A DNA stretch of 64,000 nucleotides from Alteromonas australica (GTDB lineage: Bacteria; Pseudomonadota; Gammaproteobacteria; Enterobacterales; Alteromonadaceae): the NCBI RefSeq assembly GCF_000730385.1, contig NZ_CP008849.1, positions 2,666,001 through 2,730,000 of the forward strand. Reading direction: 5' to 3'. A program made the translations under genes and the position numbers. The notes under the pieces were generated by a model, which was given only the letters and a program-made list of their open reading frames with translations, ran no database searches and had not been told where the DNA came from. This document shows, piece by piece, positions 49,626-60,266 of this stretch; position 1 is the stretch's first letter, and every line of letters begins with the position of its first letter.

Positions 49626-50106
49626 CGCAAGTGTATCAGAATTGGCGCTTATTTCTGTGCCTACATAAGGCATATTTTCGCCAGCCATTCGTTAAAAAGC
49701 GATGACCCAAACTAAACCAGCACGGCTCTCTCGTTTATAGTACATCGCTTTCATTCATTTGTAGGCGCTCCACATGCATAAGTTTAGCTTATCACTAATG
49801 ACCGCCAGCACACCATTCTTAGCATGCGCTTTTGGCTTGTTAGAAGTAGGATCATTCCCCTTTAGTACATTAGTGTTCTTGGTAATAACATGGCTCTGGC
49901 CGTTTTCATTTCGCCTTACTTCCCGCGCCTCCTCATTGCCACTCCTCGTGTTTTTAGAAGTCACTTTTATAACTGTATTTTGTATCGTTCCCTTCATACC
50001 AGCCCCACCCATCGTGTTATAGAACCTTAGTGTGGCGAATTTCCCTTTACTAAACCAACGATAAAAACTAACGTATAAAATAAGCTGAACTTATAGTAGA
50101 GCAATC
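49626..50106. other. Intergenic region with no confident gene (481 bases)
   Basis: Two small overlapping frames oppose each other at 49755-50022. The plus one (49774-50022, 82 residues) is hydrophobic and would have two membrane helices; the minus one (49755-50012) is hydrophilic. Neither has a homologue I recognise. The rest is AT-rich leader of the LysR gene. Confidence 0.4.
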
Positions 50107-51057
50107 ATGGATAAGCGATTAAAGTGGCTGAACAATTTGCTTTGTTTTGAAGTAGCCGCACGCAACGAAAGTTATAGTAAAGCCGCTAAAGAACTTCATA
50201 TATCGCAAGCGGCAGTCAGTCAGCAAATGCGTCAACTAGAAGCTAATTTGGGTATTAGCCTATTTCGCAGACAAGGCCGAAAAATGTTATTAACCGCACC
50301 GGGTCGTACACTTCTAGCGTCGTGTAAAAATGGGTTTAGCGAAATCATTAACGGCCTGAACCAAGTGCAAGAAGAGCCCATAGAAGGCAGCTTAACCATA
50401 AGTTCAACGCAAGCGTTTTGCGCGCTGTGGCTTATGCCTAATTTATTCGCGTTTTTTAACCTATTCCCCGATATAAACGTTAACATTCAAGCATCTAACC
50501 GCATTGAAAACCTTCACGATGGCAATATTGATGTTGCCATTCGTTTTAGCACGTCAACAACGTCATTGCTTGATGACACGCTTGTTGTAGAAAAGTTTGC
50601 TGAGGACGGCGTAATACCGGCCTGCTCTCCTGAGTTTCAGTCTAAAATGCAACTTAAGACAGTCAAGGATTTACTAAACGCGCGGTTGCTTTCGTTGGCC
50701 TGTGAAGAAAAAGCAAACTGGGAAAATTATTTCGAAAACGACAAAATAGATTTGTCTAATACCGTGCTAAATAAAACAACAGTATCTTCCAGTGACCTTG
50801 CCCTAAGCGCAGCGTTGGCTGGTCAAGGGGTAATGCTGGCAGGTGATTTTATGATAAGACAATATCTAAATTCTGGGCAACTAGTTATACCGGTGGCAAA
50901 ACCTCACCCTGTGCGCTGGAAGTATCACTTTGTATATTTGAAAAACTCCCCAAAACAGCAACGCATTGCTCATTTTTGCGATTGGCTAAAAAAACAAATG
51001 ACCGCCAATGAGGTTAAACTGTCGAGCAAAGAGCTACATTACCTCGTTACACAATAA
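50107..51057 (+). CDS. LysR family transcriptional regulator (GcvA-like)
   Basis: A 316-residue LysR regulator. The N-terminal helix-turn-helix is LNNLLCFEVAARNESYSKAA then ELHISQAAVSQQMRQLEANL, the AmpR/GcvA-type. The effector domain follows (SLTISSTQAFCALWLMPNLF...) with the GcvA-like IENLHDGNIDVAIRFSTS. The target is unknown. Adjacent genes are not divergently transcribed, so no obvious partner is visible. Confidence 0.88.
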   Translation: MDKRLKWLNNLLCFEVAARNESYSKAAKELHISQAAVSQQMRQLEANLGISLFRRQGRKMLLTAPGRTLLASCKNGFSEIINGLNQVQEEPIEGSLTISSTQAFCALWLMPNLFAFFNLFPDINVNIQASNRIENLHDGNIDVAIRFSTSTTSLLDDTLVVEKFAEDGVIPACSPEFQSKMQLKTVKDLLNARLLSLACEEKANWENYFENDKIDLSNTVLNKTTVSSSDLALSAALAGQGVMLAGDFMIRQYLNSGQLVIPVAKPHPVRWKYHFVYLKNSPKQQRIAHFCDWLKKQMTANEVKLSSKELHYLVTQ

Positions 51058-51134
51058 GGGAAGCGAAAGCTTCACGCTGTTCTAAGCATTAGATTAGCTT
51101 GGATCTCGTTTTTACTGGCTCTTTCTATAAGTAA

Positions 51135-51197
51135 CACTCGACTTAAGACAGACATCACTCGACTTAAGACAGACATTGCTCGACACAAGACAGGCAT
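51135..51197 (+). repeat. Three 21-base tandem repeats
   Basis: Units at 51135-51155 and 51156-51176 are identical; the third at 51177-51197 is degenerate and merges into the first GACAGGCA of the longer repeat. The shared core is CTCGACTTAAGACAG. Confidence 0.85.
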
Positions 51198-51308
51198 ATG
51201 CGGTTAATCAAATCTGGCACTTTGACAGGCAAGATTAGTAGCACACGATGGCTGTTTTTTTAGTTGGTCTATCACTAGCTGCGAGATAAGTGCCTGTCTT
51301 GTTAATGC
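51182..51308 (+). repeat. REP-like repeat, copy A
   Basis: Copies A and B (52361-52438) share 19 of 20 bases at CGACTCAAGACAGGCATATG and the later segment TGACAGGCAAGATTAGTA. In copy A the octamer GACAGGCA occurs at 51189 and 51224, and its complement TGCCTGTC at 51291. AAGACAGGCA and TGCCTGTCTT form a perfect 10-base inverted repeat. The 316 bases 51058-51373 hold only these repeats and the FNT 3' flank. Confidence 0.8.
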
Positions 51309-51373
51309 GCTAAATTAGTAAGCCGCGTTAGAAAATGCCCCATAGCTATTTGCTTTAGGGGCATATATTCTAT

Positions 51374-52219
51374 TTAACGCTCTATTTCTCGCACCACCTG
51401 CCCATAGGCCAATAGGGCGAATAACCCAGTTCCGCCCACAATATTTCCCATCAAGGTTGCGCCAATTAAAGCGACAGTTTCAGCAGCACTAATGTGCCCT
51501 TGAAGCACTAGTAAAAAGAGCTCTGTTGAACCCGCTATTACGTGGGTAAAGTTACCTATGGCGATAAGGTACGTGAAAATGACAATCATCAACACTTGAG
51601 AATGTTTCACCGATGGCTTCATCCACACAATAGCGGCAATAATAAAGCCTGAGGTTATGCCATAAGAAAACGCTTCTGAAGCACTGAACTCGGCGTAGTG
51701 TTTGGAAATAGCTGTCATTCCCTCCACCAGCTCGGGAGGAACAGCTTGTAAGGTGTAGCTGAATACCGCGGCCAAAAATGTACCCACCATATTAGCAGCA
51801 AACACAATTAACCATAACCTTGCTATGCACAGCGTCATATTCACAGAAGGTTTGCTAAGAAGCGGTAAGATGACAGACAAGGTATTTTCAGTAAATAGCT
51901 GAAGCCGACCAACAATCACCAAAACAAAACCAACGGTATAGCCTAAATTTTCTATTACGAACTGGTATTGGGAATCTTCAAATAGGTGATGCAAGATCCC
52001 TTCAGCTAAAATGGAAAGAGATATGCCGATACCCGCTGCTACGCCTGACCACCATAAAGACATCACGGGACGCTGAAGCTCTTCTAATCCCTCGCGATGT
52101 ACAATGGCATAAAGAGAAACTGAATTTAAGCTTTGGTTGTCCCTTACATCTTGTTCTTCGGTGTGACTTAATGCCACATCTTTTTCTCTATCTTTTGACT
52201 GCTGCGATTTTTCAGTCAT
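51374..52219 (-). CDS. Formate/nitrite transporter family channel
   Basis: A 281-residue membrane protein of the FNT family (formate, nitrite or hydrosulfide channels). A hydrophilic N-terminal region (about 1-45) precedes six helices, with AAGIGISLSILAEGILHHLF, LQLFTENTLSVILPLLSKPS, the SF-like VGTFLAAVFSYTL, and GNFTHVIAGSTELFLLVLQG. The start at 52219 has GGAGG 5 bases upstream. The YfdC-like group in this family is of unknown substrate. The gene is flanked by copies A and B of the repeat, both in the same orientation. Confidence 0.85.
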   Translation of the reverse strand: MTEKSQQSKDREKDVALSHTEEQDVRDNQSLNSVSLYAIVHREGLEELQRPVMSLWWSGVAAGIGISLSILAEGILHHLFEDSQYQFVIENLGYTVGFVLVIVGRLQLFTENTLSVILPLLSKPSVNMTLCIARLWLIVFAANMVGTFLAAVFSYTLQAVPPELVEGMTAISKHYAEFSASEAFSYGITSGFIIAAIVWMKPSVKHSQVLMIVIFTYLIAIGNFTHVIAGSTELFLLVLQGHISAAETVALIGATLMGNIVGGTGLFALLAYGQVVREIER

Positions 52220-52360
52220 CAATGCCTCCAGCATAGTCCAATAGACTCACGTCCTACGTTAAATCACTAAGAAATTGGTACGTGTTGCACCTGGTATTTC
52301 GGTCACATTCATTTCTGTTGCTTGACGAATAGATGACGAATAGACAGTCACACAAAATAA

Positions 52361-52438
52361 CCTCGACTCAAGACAGGCATATGTATTCATATCAGTCATT
52401 GTGACAGGCAAGATTAGTAATATACGGTGACTGTCTTG
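52361..52438 (+). repeat. REP-like repeat, copy B
   Basis: Second copy of the element seen at 51182, in the same orientation. GACAGGCA lies at 52372 and 52403; CAAGACAG (52369) and CTGTCTTG (52431) form a perfect 8-base inverted repeat, so the ends can close into a long hairpin. The 426 bases 52220-52645 hold this copy and otherwise no clear gene. Confidence 0.8.
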
Positions 52439-52645
52439 TTTTGAGTTTTGTATTGAATTGCTTCGATAATACCGAGGACCATCGCAATTGCGGTACGATA
52501 AAAAGCCTCTAAACCATTAAGGCTAAGGGAGTTTGTGCGTTTATGCTGAATATTTATTTAATAAAAAGAGCCCATTAAGAGAACTGAAGAGATTGGTTCA
52601 ATTGGCCTCTAGAAGACCCCGTGGTTTAGTGTTCATTATGAAAGG

Positions 52646-53572
52646 CTATGCACATTTTTTATGTTCGAGTATGCTAGCACTAACTGAAGTTGAGAATTGT
52701 GTTTCAATGGTATTGACCATCAGTTGCCAGCTAACTTCAGTTAAGCCCGCTCGTGTAAGAATAGGTTCACTATTAGCCGAAATAGAACCTGGTTTATCTT
52801 GCCGTATACTCCTACCAGTATCATCCACCAGTTGAAGATAATCTTTTAATTCAAAGCGTAACCCTATGTGAGTACGTTCTCGCGAGCCAATAAAAGGCAT
52901 CAGTTTTTTAGGTTGAACATTATTTTTCACGGCTTTAATGCGACGCTTTATACTCGTATGTGGTGATGTCTCGAGCGTTTTCGCTACACCAGCTCGAATA
53001 GGATTCAAGTCGACATAGGCCATGCAGGCTAGAAGGGCTGCTTCATCAAGTAAAGCCTGAGATTTGAACCTGCCCTCCCAAAAGTGCCCGGTACATTCAT
53101 CTTCCTTATTCGCCATACGAGCTATGTATTCGTTGAGCAAACGCATAAACCAACTGATGCTATAAAGTCGCTGGCGATAAACCTTCACTAAAGCTTCTAC
53201 GCTCTTCAACTCTGCTTCCGACAAGGTATGGCGTTGCTTGGTGTCTACATAGCGACGACTGAGTACCGTCCCCTTGTGAAACCTATGCCAACGTGCAAGT
53301 ACTTCATCATTATTCAGTGCTAGAGCTTTGGCCTTGTTTACGTGCAGTACTAAGTGCGTATGATTACTCATAATAGCAAATGCACAAATATCGATAGCAA
53401 AAGAAGTGGACAGTTTTAGCGCCCTATCTTCAATAACTTGGCGCCTATGCTCGTAGCATTTACCAGTCAACTCATCTACCCCACACAAATATGCACGGCG
53501 AACACACCGCGAGACACAATGATAATAGGGCGTGCTTTCTAAACAAATAAGGGATTTACGTGGCTGTGGCAT
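52646..53572 (-). CDS. REP-associated tyrosine transposase (IS200-like Y1 family)
   Basis: A 308-residue protein of the Y1 transposase family (COG1943). The HUH motif is IMSNHTHLVLHV (His71, His73); the catalytic Tyr is probably Tyr148 in FMRLLNEYIARMANKE; TGHFWEGRFKSQALLDEAAL and YVDLNPIRAG are standard RAYT segments. The N-terminal MPQPRKSLICLESTPYYHCVSR is typical. The start at 53572 is chosen over the in-frame ATG at 53668, which adds 32 residues that do not resemble the family. Such enzymes recognise REP-type hairpins at single-stranded DNA. Here related repeats lie on both sides. Confidence 0.88.
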   Translation of the reverse strand: MPQPRKSLICLESTPYYHCVSRCVRRAYLCGVDELTGKCYEHRRQVIEDRALKLSTSFAIDICAFAIMSNHTHLVLHVNKAKALALNNDEVLARWHRFHKGTVLSRRYVDTKQRHTLSEAELKSVEALVKVYRQRLYSISWFMRLLNEYIARMANKEDECTGHFWEGRFKSQALLDEAALLACMAYVDLNPIRAGVAKTLETSPHTSIKRRIKAVKNNVQPKKLMPFIGSRERTHIGLRFELKDYLQLVDDTGRSIRQDKPGSISANSEPILTRAGLTEVSWQLMVNTIETQFSTSVSASILEHKKCA

Positions 53573-53671
53573 AACAATAAAACATTCTTTAATAGTCTCA
53601 CTATTGTGCACAGTGTTGAAATAACTGGTACTGGCCGAAGGGCTAGAATAGATATTACTTTTAAACAAATT

Positions 53672-53790
53672 TTATAAGAGACACGAGAAGTGCCTGTCAC
53701 GTTAATGCTCGTTATTGCTGTGCCTGTCTCGAAACAAGTGTTATAAGAGACACGAGAAGTGCCTGTCATGTCAATGCTGTGCCTGTCTCG
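53672..53790 (+). repeat. Repeat array upstream of the transposase
   Basis: Two identical 27-base units lie at 53672-53698 and 53741-53767 (period 69), each ending in TGCCTGTC; a 15-base unit GCTGTGCCTGTCTCG occurs at 53717 and 53776. Four TGCCTGTC octamers lie here, one more at 53928. TGTCTC and GAGACA at 53725 and 53747 form a short inverted repeat. Orientation is opposite to copies A and B. The region 53669-54040 has no other feature except the leader of the receptor gene. Confidence 0.8.
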
Positions 53791-54040
53791 TTAATGGTCT
53801 CGTTAATGCGCTTCAATGCGTCAATGCTGTCATGAAAAACAGCAGTCCAGCGCGTTTGAAACTCATTTAAACGCAAACAATTCAAACACTTCATTATCGC
53901 TTATTCCATCTAAGTTTAATCCTTAACTGCCTGTCTAATGTATACTTTAGTCGTACCCTAAAAAACAAATAGTTAAATACACCTGCCTACCTATATAACG
54001 ATAAAGGGTGATCGCTAAAGACATAAACTCAGGAACACAC

Positions 54041-56653
54041 ATGAAACTATTCCCGATTTCGGCCCTTGCTGGCGCCGTTATATTTTCTCTTCCAAACTCA
54101 TTGTCAGCACAAGAAGCTAACTCCGAGATAGCAGATACCTTTTCTGAAGAAGCAGAACAAATTGTAATTTTAGGTAGCCGCCGCCCAGGACGCTCGGTGG
54201 TAGAAAGCAATGTACCTATTGACCTTATCGGCGAAGATACGTTGCAAGCTGGCGGTTTTACAGATATAAGCCGTCAACTCCAAAACGTGGTCCCCAGCTT
54301 TAACTACTACCAGCCATCACTCGTAGACGGTACTGAACACATTAAGCCAGCCTCTTTGAGAGGGCTAGCGCCAGACCAAACGCTAGTGCTACTCAATGGG
54401 CGCAGATTCCACTCTAGCGCCATTCTTAATTTAAATGGCACGGCTGGCAGAGGCTCTGTGTCTGTCGATTTAAATGCCATTCCTTCTGCTGCCATTAAAC
54501 GCGTAGAAATTTTGCGCGATGGCGCAGCTGCACAGTATGGCTCAGACGCCATTGCCGGTGTTATCAACATCATTACAAAGGATGACAGCGAAGGTGGTGC
54601 TATCAGCGTTTCTGGTGGAAGTTATTACACCACAGTAGATGGCGTACCAGAACTTGTCGGTGTCCAAGTGGACGACACTGGCGCAGTAGTAGGAAATGGC
54701 AGTAGCCGTGTTGCTGGGGTTTATGGTGATGACATTAGCCGCAACGACGGTGAAAATTACACGATTTCCGGCAATTGGGGCTTGCAGTTAAGCAGCGATG
54801 GCTATGTGAATATCAGCGCTGAATACGCGCACGCAAACAGAACAAGTCGCGGTGGATACGACGATGGCGATACTTACCCTAAAAACGAAGATGGTAGTTT
54901 TGATTTAAGAGAAATAGATGCTGATCGCGACCGATTTTATTATGGCCTCCCCGAAACAGAGAGCTATACCCTGTTAGGTAGCGCTGGTTATGTTTTCAAC
55001 AACGGAATTGAAGCTTACTCAACGGTAACTTTTCAAGACAAAGATAGCCTTTCTGGCGCGTTTTACCGGGAGGCATCTGATGAAGCCTTGCTAATTCAGG
55101 AAATCTACCCGGATGGATTTACCCCACGAATATTAGCAGAAATTAAAGACTATTCCGTACTCGCAGGCATTAAGGGCAGTGCTGATATTTGGGATTATAA
55201 TGCCAGTGTGGTAACCGGCAAAAATACCGTTGACTATACAACCAGCAATACCGCGAATGCGACTTACTTGTTAGATACACCCACTCGCTTTTATGGCGGT
55301 GAGTTAGCAAGCACTCAAACAACCTTAAGTTTTGATGCTTCTCGCTATATCGACCTTGACAGCCTCTATTCGCCTATTTCCTTTGCTATGGGTATTGAGT
55401 ACCGCCAAGACGCTTTCCAAATTACCGCTGGGGATGAAGAGGCGTACACTAACCGTCAAATGACAGACGAAAGTGGCAACCCCATATTTGATGAGAGCGG
55501 AAACCCTGTTTACCCCACTAACAGTCTTTTTGCACAGGGCGCTATTTACTTCTCTGATGCTGCTGAAGTGGACGAAGACAGGCACGCGTACGCATTTTAT
55601 GTTGATGTAGATAGCGATATCACAGAGGCATGGAATATTGCGTTAGCAGGCCGCTTTGAGGATTACTCGGATTTTGGTACCACGCTTAACGGCAAAATAG
55701 CAACGCGTTATACCTTTAATGACGGTTTCGCATTGCGAGGCTCAATTAGCTCGGGCTTTAGAGCACCATCTCTACAGCAGCAATTCTACACTTCAATTTC
55801 AACAAACTTTGTGGATGGCGTAGCCTATGAAGTAGGAACCATAGCGTCAACTAGTGCCGCGGCCGTTGCCCTAGGCGGGGAACAGCTGGATGCGGAAGAG
55901 TCGACTAACTACTCCATTGGCTTTACTTGGACAGTCACAGATAAGTTAAACATAACGGCCGATGCATATCGCATTGAAATAGACGATCGCATTGTGCTTT
56001 CAGAAACGCTAGGAGACAGTGACGACGAAGCGGTTATTGTGCAACAGGTGTTTGCCGACAATAATATCGAAGGCGTAGGCGCTGTTCGCTTTTTCATGAA
56101 CGGTGTTAACAGCGTAACCGAAGGCGTTGATGTAGTGGCTAACTATACGGCAGGTACAGTGCTAAATGGCGATTTAAGCTTAAGCCTAGGCGCTAACTAT
56201 AACAACACCGATGTGAGTGATGTGGTTGCCACGGCAGGGCCTAGCGATTTATTTGAACCTGATCAACTCTTTGCACGAAGAGAAAGAGAACGGCTAGAAA
56301 ATGCAGCGCCAGAAGTTAAAGCTAACCTTACTGCCAATTGGCGCGGCGACGCGTTATCACTTATGTTCAGAACGAACTACTATGGTGAAGTCACTCAACC
56401 TGGTACGACTCAAGAAGGAGATGTCACCGTAGACGCCGCATTTATTGTTGATGTGGAAGCAGGTTATCTGTTTACCGACAATCTAGAAGGCAAAGTGGGC
56501 GTTAACAATTTACTCGACAAATATCCAGAGTCAGCGGTGATTACCGATCAGCCCAATCCAGGTCAGTTTGATTACATCATTCCATTCCCTAACTTTTCGC
56601 CTTACGGTTTCCAAGGCCGTTACGCTTATGCCAAAGTCACCTACTCTTTTTAA
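54041..56653 (+). CDS. TonB-dependent receptor
   Basis: An 870-residue outer-membrane receptor. Signal peptide MKLFPISALAGAVIFSLPNS ends at LSA-Q. The TonB box-like EQIVILGSRRPGRSVVE is followed by a plug (RIEIL-type: KRVEILRDGAAAQYGSDAIA) and a barrel with terminal Phe (YAKVTYSF). The plug retains LVLLNGRRFHSSAILNLNG, typical of the large receptors of Alteromonadales that take up diverse substrates. The start at 54041 has AGGA 6 bases upstream; a longer frame from 54008 is unsupported. No Fur box was noticed, so the ligand need not be iron. Confidence 0.9.
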   Translation: MKLFPISALAGAVIFSLPNSLSAQEANSEIADTFSEEAEQIVILGSRRPGRSVVESNVPIDLIGEDTLQAGGFTDISRQLQNVVPSFNYYQPSLVDGTEHIKPASLRGLAPDQTLVLLNGRRFHSSAILNLNGTAGRGSVSVDLNAIPSAAIKRVEILRDGAAAQYGSDAIAGVINIITKDDSEGGAISVSGGSYYTTVDGVPELVGVQVDDTGAVVGNGSSRVAGVYGDDISRNDGENYTISGNWGLQLSSDGYVNISAEYAHANRTSRGGYDDGDTYPKNEDGSFDLREIDADRDRFYYGLPETESYTLLGSAGYVFNNGIEAYSTVTFQDKDSLSGAFYREASDEALLIQEIYPDGFTPRILAEIKDYSVLAGIKGSADIWDYNASVVTGKNTVDYTTSNTANATYLLDTPTRFYGGELASTQTTLSFDASRYIDLDSLYSPISFAMGIEYRQDAFQITAGDEEAYTNRQMTDESGNPIFDESGNPVYPTNSLFAQGAIYFSDAAEVDEDRHAYAFYVDVDSDITEAWNIALAGRFEDYSDFGTTLNGKIATRYTFNDGFALRGSISSGFRAPSLQQQFYTSISTNFVDGVAYEVGTIASTSAAAVALGGEQLDAEESTNYSIGFTWTVTDKLNITADAYRIEIDDRIVLSETLGDSDDEAVIVQQVFADNNIEGVGAVRFFMNGVNSVTEGVDVVANYTAGTVLNGDLSLSLGANYNNTDVSDVVATAGPSDLFEPDQLFARRERERLENAAPEVKANLTANWRGDALSLMFRTNYYGEVTQPGTTQEGDVTVDAAFIVDVEAGYLFTDNLEGKVGVNNLLDKYPESAVITDQPNPGQFDYIIPFPNFSPYGFQGRYAYAKVTYSF

Positions 56654-56674
56654 ATAAAGCGTTAAAGGCACAAA

Positions 56675-56710
56675 AAAGCCCCGCGCGAAAAATGATTAGC
56701 GTGGGGCTTT
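56675..56710. terminator. Terminator after the TonB receptor gene
   Basis: AAAGCCCCGCGC / GCGTGGGGCTTT with one G-T wobble and a 12-base loop, flanked by A-run and T-run. It also can serve the convergent MAPEG gene. Confidence 0.8.
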
Positions 56711-56734
56711 ATTATCATTGTGCGATAGCGTTAT

Positions 56735-57130
56735 TTATAGGCCGAAATGAATAAGCACCAAGTTTGCAATGGCAGCCATAAGCATAGAAGCAAATGTAAG
56801 CATCATGCCCGCGATACGTTGCCAACTTGCACCAGCGTGTTGACGCAAACCATAGGCATGCAATACTCGCCCAAATAACAATGCGGCTGCTAATCCATGG
56901 ACTATCCATCCCTGCCCCGTATTCGCTTCAAAGCAAGCAATCATTATAAGGGTAATAGGTACGTATTCACTAAAGTTGCCATGAGCTCTAGTTAAGCGTT
57001 TTAGATCTTCATTTCCCCCGTCTCCCAAGCTGATTTGGGCTGACCGCCGTACGCCAATGACAAGAAACGACAGGTATATGTAGCATATTCCCAATAAGCT
57101 TACATAGAAGGCCGTAATAGGTAACACCAT
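56735..57130 (-). CDS. MAPEG family membrane protein
   Basis: A 131-residue protein with four hydrophobic helices. RLTRAHGNFSEYVPITLIMI and LLFGRVLHAYGLRQHAG carry the MAPEG pattern (Arg, His and Asn in the helix around N-F-x-E). Bacterial MAPEG proteins are glutathione-dependent membrane enzymes or unknown. There is nothing in the context to name a substrate. Confidence 0.88.
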   Translation of the reverse strand: MVLPITAFYVSLLGICYIYLSFLVIGVRRSAQISLGDGGNEDLKRLTRAHGNFSEYVPITLIMIACFEANTGQGWIVHGLAAALLFGRVLHAYGLRQHAGASWQRIAGMMLTFASMLMAAIANLVLIHFGL

Positions 57131-57198
57131 TTAGCTACTCCAATTAGTCTTTTTATCTTTTATGATTAAACGTTATTCAAGTCCCACTTACAAGTAAC

Positions 57199-57222
57199 AA
57201 AAAAGGCCGCTAATGCGACCTT
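57199..57222 (-). terminator. adk terminator
   Basis: AAGGCCGC / GCGACCTT with one wobble and loop TAAT; on the minus strand it ends TTTTTTG. It lies 19 bases after the adk stop. Confidence 0.65.
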
Positions 57223-57240
57223 CTTCAACTTCATTACCCG

Positions 57241-58204
<964 letters not shown>

Positions 58205-60127
58205 TTATTTAGCTAACTTCATTAACAGACTGTTCAGGTTTTGAACAAACGTTGAAGGATCTTTTAAGCTTCCCTGTTCAGACAATGCGGCTTGGTCGAA
58301 TAATACGCCAACCCACTCGTTGAAAAGTGCCTCATCTTGCGTATCAGCTAGCATTTTAACCAGCGCGTGCTCAGGGTTAAGCTCTAGATGATACTTCACA
58401 TCAGGTACAGTCTGCCCAGCAGCTTGCATCAACTTCATCATCTGCGTAGTCATGCCATTGTCGTCTGCTACAATACAAGCAGGGGAATCAGTGAGACGGT
58501 GAGTAAATTTAACCTCGCCTACCTTATCACCAAGGGCAGTTTTCGCTCGCTCAAGCAAGCCTTCAACTTCTTTTTCAGCTTCTTCTTTCGCTTTCTTAGA
58601 TTCTTCGTCTTCAAGGTCGCCTAAATCTAAGTTAGCTTTAGCGATAGAAACAAACTGTTTTTCACTGAATTCAGTAAGGTGAGACATCAACCATTCGTCG
58701 ATACGCTCGCCCATTAACAGAACTTCAATGCCTTTCTTGCGGAAGATTTCCAAGTGAGGGCTAGACTTCGCTGCCTGCAAGCTGTCTGCGGTCACGTAGT
58801 AAATCTTATCCTGACCTTCTTTCATACGCTCGATGTAATCAGCAAGAGATACTGTTTGCGCATCAGAATCAGCGTGCGTTGATGAGAAACGTAGTAGGCC
58901 TGCAATTTTCTCACGGTTACTAAAGTCTTCCGCTGGGCCTTCTTTTAGCACATTACCAAATTCATTCCAGAATGACTGATACTTTTCAGCATCATTTTTC
59001 GCCATTTTCTCAAGCATCTGAAGCACACGCTTAGTACAACCTTGGCGAAGGGTCTGGGTAATTTTGTTGTCTTGAAGAATTTCACGAGAAACGTTTAGCG
59101 GTAAATCGTTACTATCAAGTAACCCTTTCACAAAACGCAGGTATGTTGGCATGAACTGCTCTGCGTCATCCATAATGAATACGCGTTGCACATACAACTT
59201 TAAGCCATGATTCTGGTCACGGTTCCACATATCAAATGGCGCTTTTGAAGGAATATACAATAAGCTAGTGTATTCCGTTTTACCTTCTACTTTATTGTGC
59301 GCCCATGCTAGAGGATCGGTAAAATCGTGTGAAATGTGCTTGTAGAATTCATTGTATTCTTCATCTGAAATATCAGATTTTTCACGAGTCCACAGGGCCG
59401 TTGCCTTGTTAACAACTTCCCATTCACCTGGCTGAGCTTCAATCTTCTCGCCATCAGGGCCTTCGCTTTCAGGCACTTCGTCTTTCCACATCTGTACTGG
59501 GATGCTGATGTGATCAGAATACTTACTAATAATGGAACGCAGACGCCAAGCATCAGCAAACTCTTTTTCGTCTTCACGTAGGTGAAGCACAATTTCAGTA
59601 CCGCGTGTGGGCTTGTTAATTTCGGCGATGGTGAATTCACCTTCCCCTTCAGATACCCATTCAATGGCTTCTGCTGCATCAGTGCCAGCAGCACGAGTAC
59701 GAACCGTCACCTTATCCGCTACAATAAATGCCGAGTAAAAACCAACACCAAATTGGCCGATAAGTTGAGAGTCTTTGGCGTTGTCGCCAGAAAGCTTGCT
59801 AAAGAAGTCCTTAGTACCAGACTTTGCGATGGTACCTAAGTTAGCGATAACCTCATCTCGGGTCATCCCGATACCATTGTCCGCAATGGTTACCGTGCTA
59901 GCTTCTTTATCAACACTAATTTTAACCGCAAGATCGCCGTCATTTTCATAAAGACTGCCGTCTTCCAATGCGCGAAAACGGAGCTTATCTGCTGCGTCAG
60001 CGGCATTTGACACTAACTCACGAAGAAAAATTTCTTTATTCGAGTACAAAGAGTGAATCATCAGATGAAGTAACTGCTTTACTTCCGTCTGAAAACCGTG
60101 GGTTTCTTTATGGGCTGCTTCAGCCAT
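58205..60127 (-). CDS. htpG: Molecular chaperone HtpG (Hsp90)
   Basis: A 640-residue Hsp90. The GHKL ATPase N-domain has [40 protein letters not shown] and [16 protein letters not shown]. The middle and C-terminal domains continue normally ([20 protein letters not shown]). The start at 60127 begins [20 protein letters not shown], the family N-terminus; the in-frame ATG at 60157 is rejected. GAGGAG precedes it by about 11 bases. A sigma-32-like promoter lies upstream. Confidence 0.97.
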   Translation of the reverse strand: MAEAAHKETHGFQTEVKQLLHLMIHSLYSNKEIFLRELVSNAADAADKLRFRALEDGSLYENDGDLAVKISVDKEASTVTIADNGIGMTRDEVIANLGTIAKSGTKDFFSKLSGDNAKDSQLIGQFGVGFYSAFIVADKVTVRTRAAGTDAAEAIEWVSEGEGEFTIAEINKPTRGTEIVLHLREDEKEFADAWRLRSIISKYSDHISIPVQMWKDEVPESEGPDGEKIEAQPGEWEVVNKATALWTREKSDISDEEYNEFYKHISHDFTDPLAWAHNKVEGKTEYTSLLYIPSKAPFDMWNRDQNHGLKLYVQRVFIMDDAEQFMPTYLRFVKGLLDSNDLPLNVSREILQDNKITQTLRQGCTKRVLQMLEKMAKNDAEKYQSFWNEFGNVLKEGPAEDFSNREKIAGLLRFSSTHADSDAQTVSLADYIERMKEGQDKIYYVTADSLQAAKSSPHLEIFRKKGIEVLLMGERIDEWLMSHLTEFSEKQFVSIAKANLDLGDLEDEESKKAKEEAEKEVEGLLERAKTALGDKVGEVKFTHRLTDSPACIVADDNGMTTQMMKLMQAAGQTVPDVKYHLELNPEHALVKMLADTQDEALFNEWVGVLFDQAALSEQGSLKDPSTFVQNLNSLLMKLAK

Positions 60128-60170
60128 AATCCAATATCTCCTCGTTGAATGGATCACATTACTCTCAGAC

Positions 60171-60199
60171 AGGTAGGGTCTGTGAGCGTGTTTTTCAAC
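60171..60199 (-). promoter_or_regulatory. Sigma-32-like heat-shock promoter of htpG
   Basis: On the minus strand GTTGAAA and CCCTACCT are 14 bases apart, resembling the heat-shock consensus CTTGAAA-N13-15-CCCCATNT. It gives a start about 40 bases before the htpG ATG. Confidence 0.6.
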
Positions 60200-60266
60200 A
60201 GTAAAGGTAAAAAATTATGACGAAAAGTGAGTATTAGGTTGCTAAATGAAGGCGCTTGAGGGAAAG

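Noticed and set aside
51135..51197. Short CRISPR-like repeats
   Set aside because: Units are contiguous with no spacers, and there are no cas genes.
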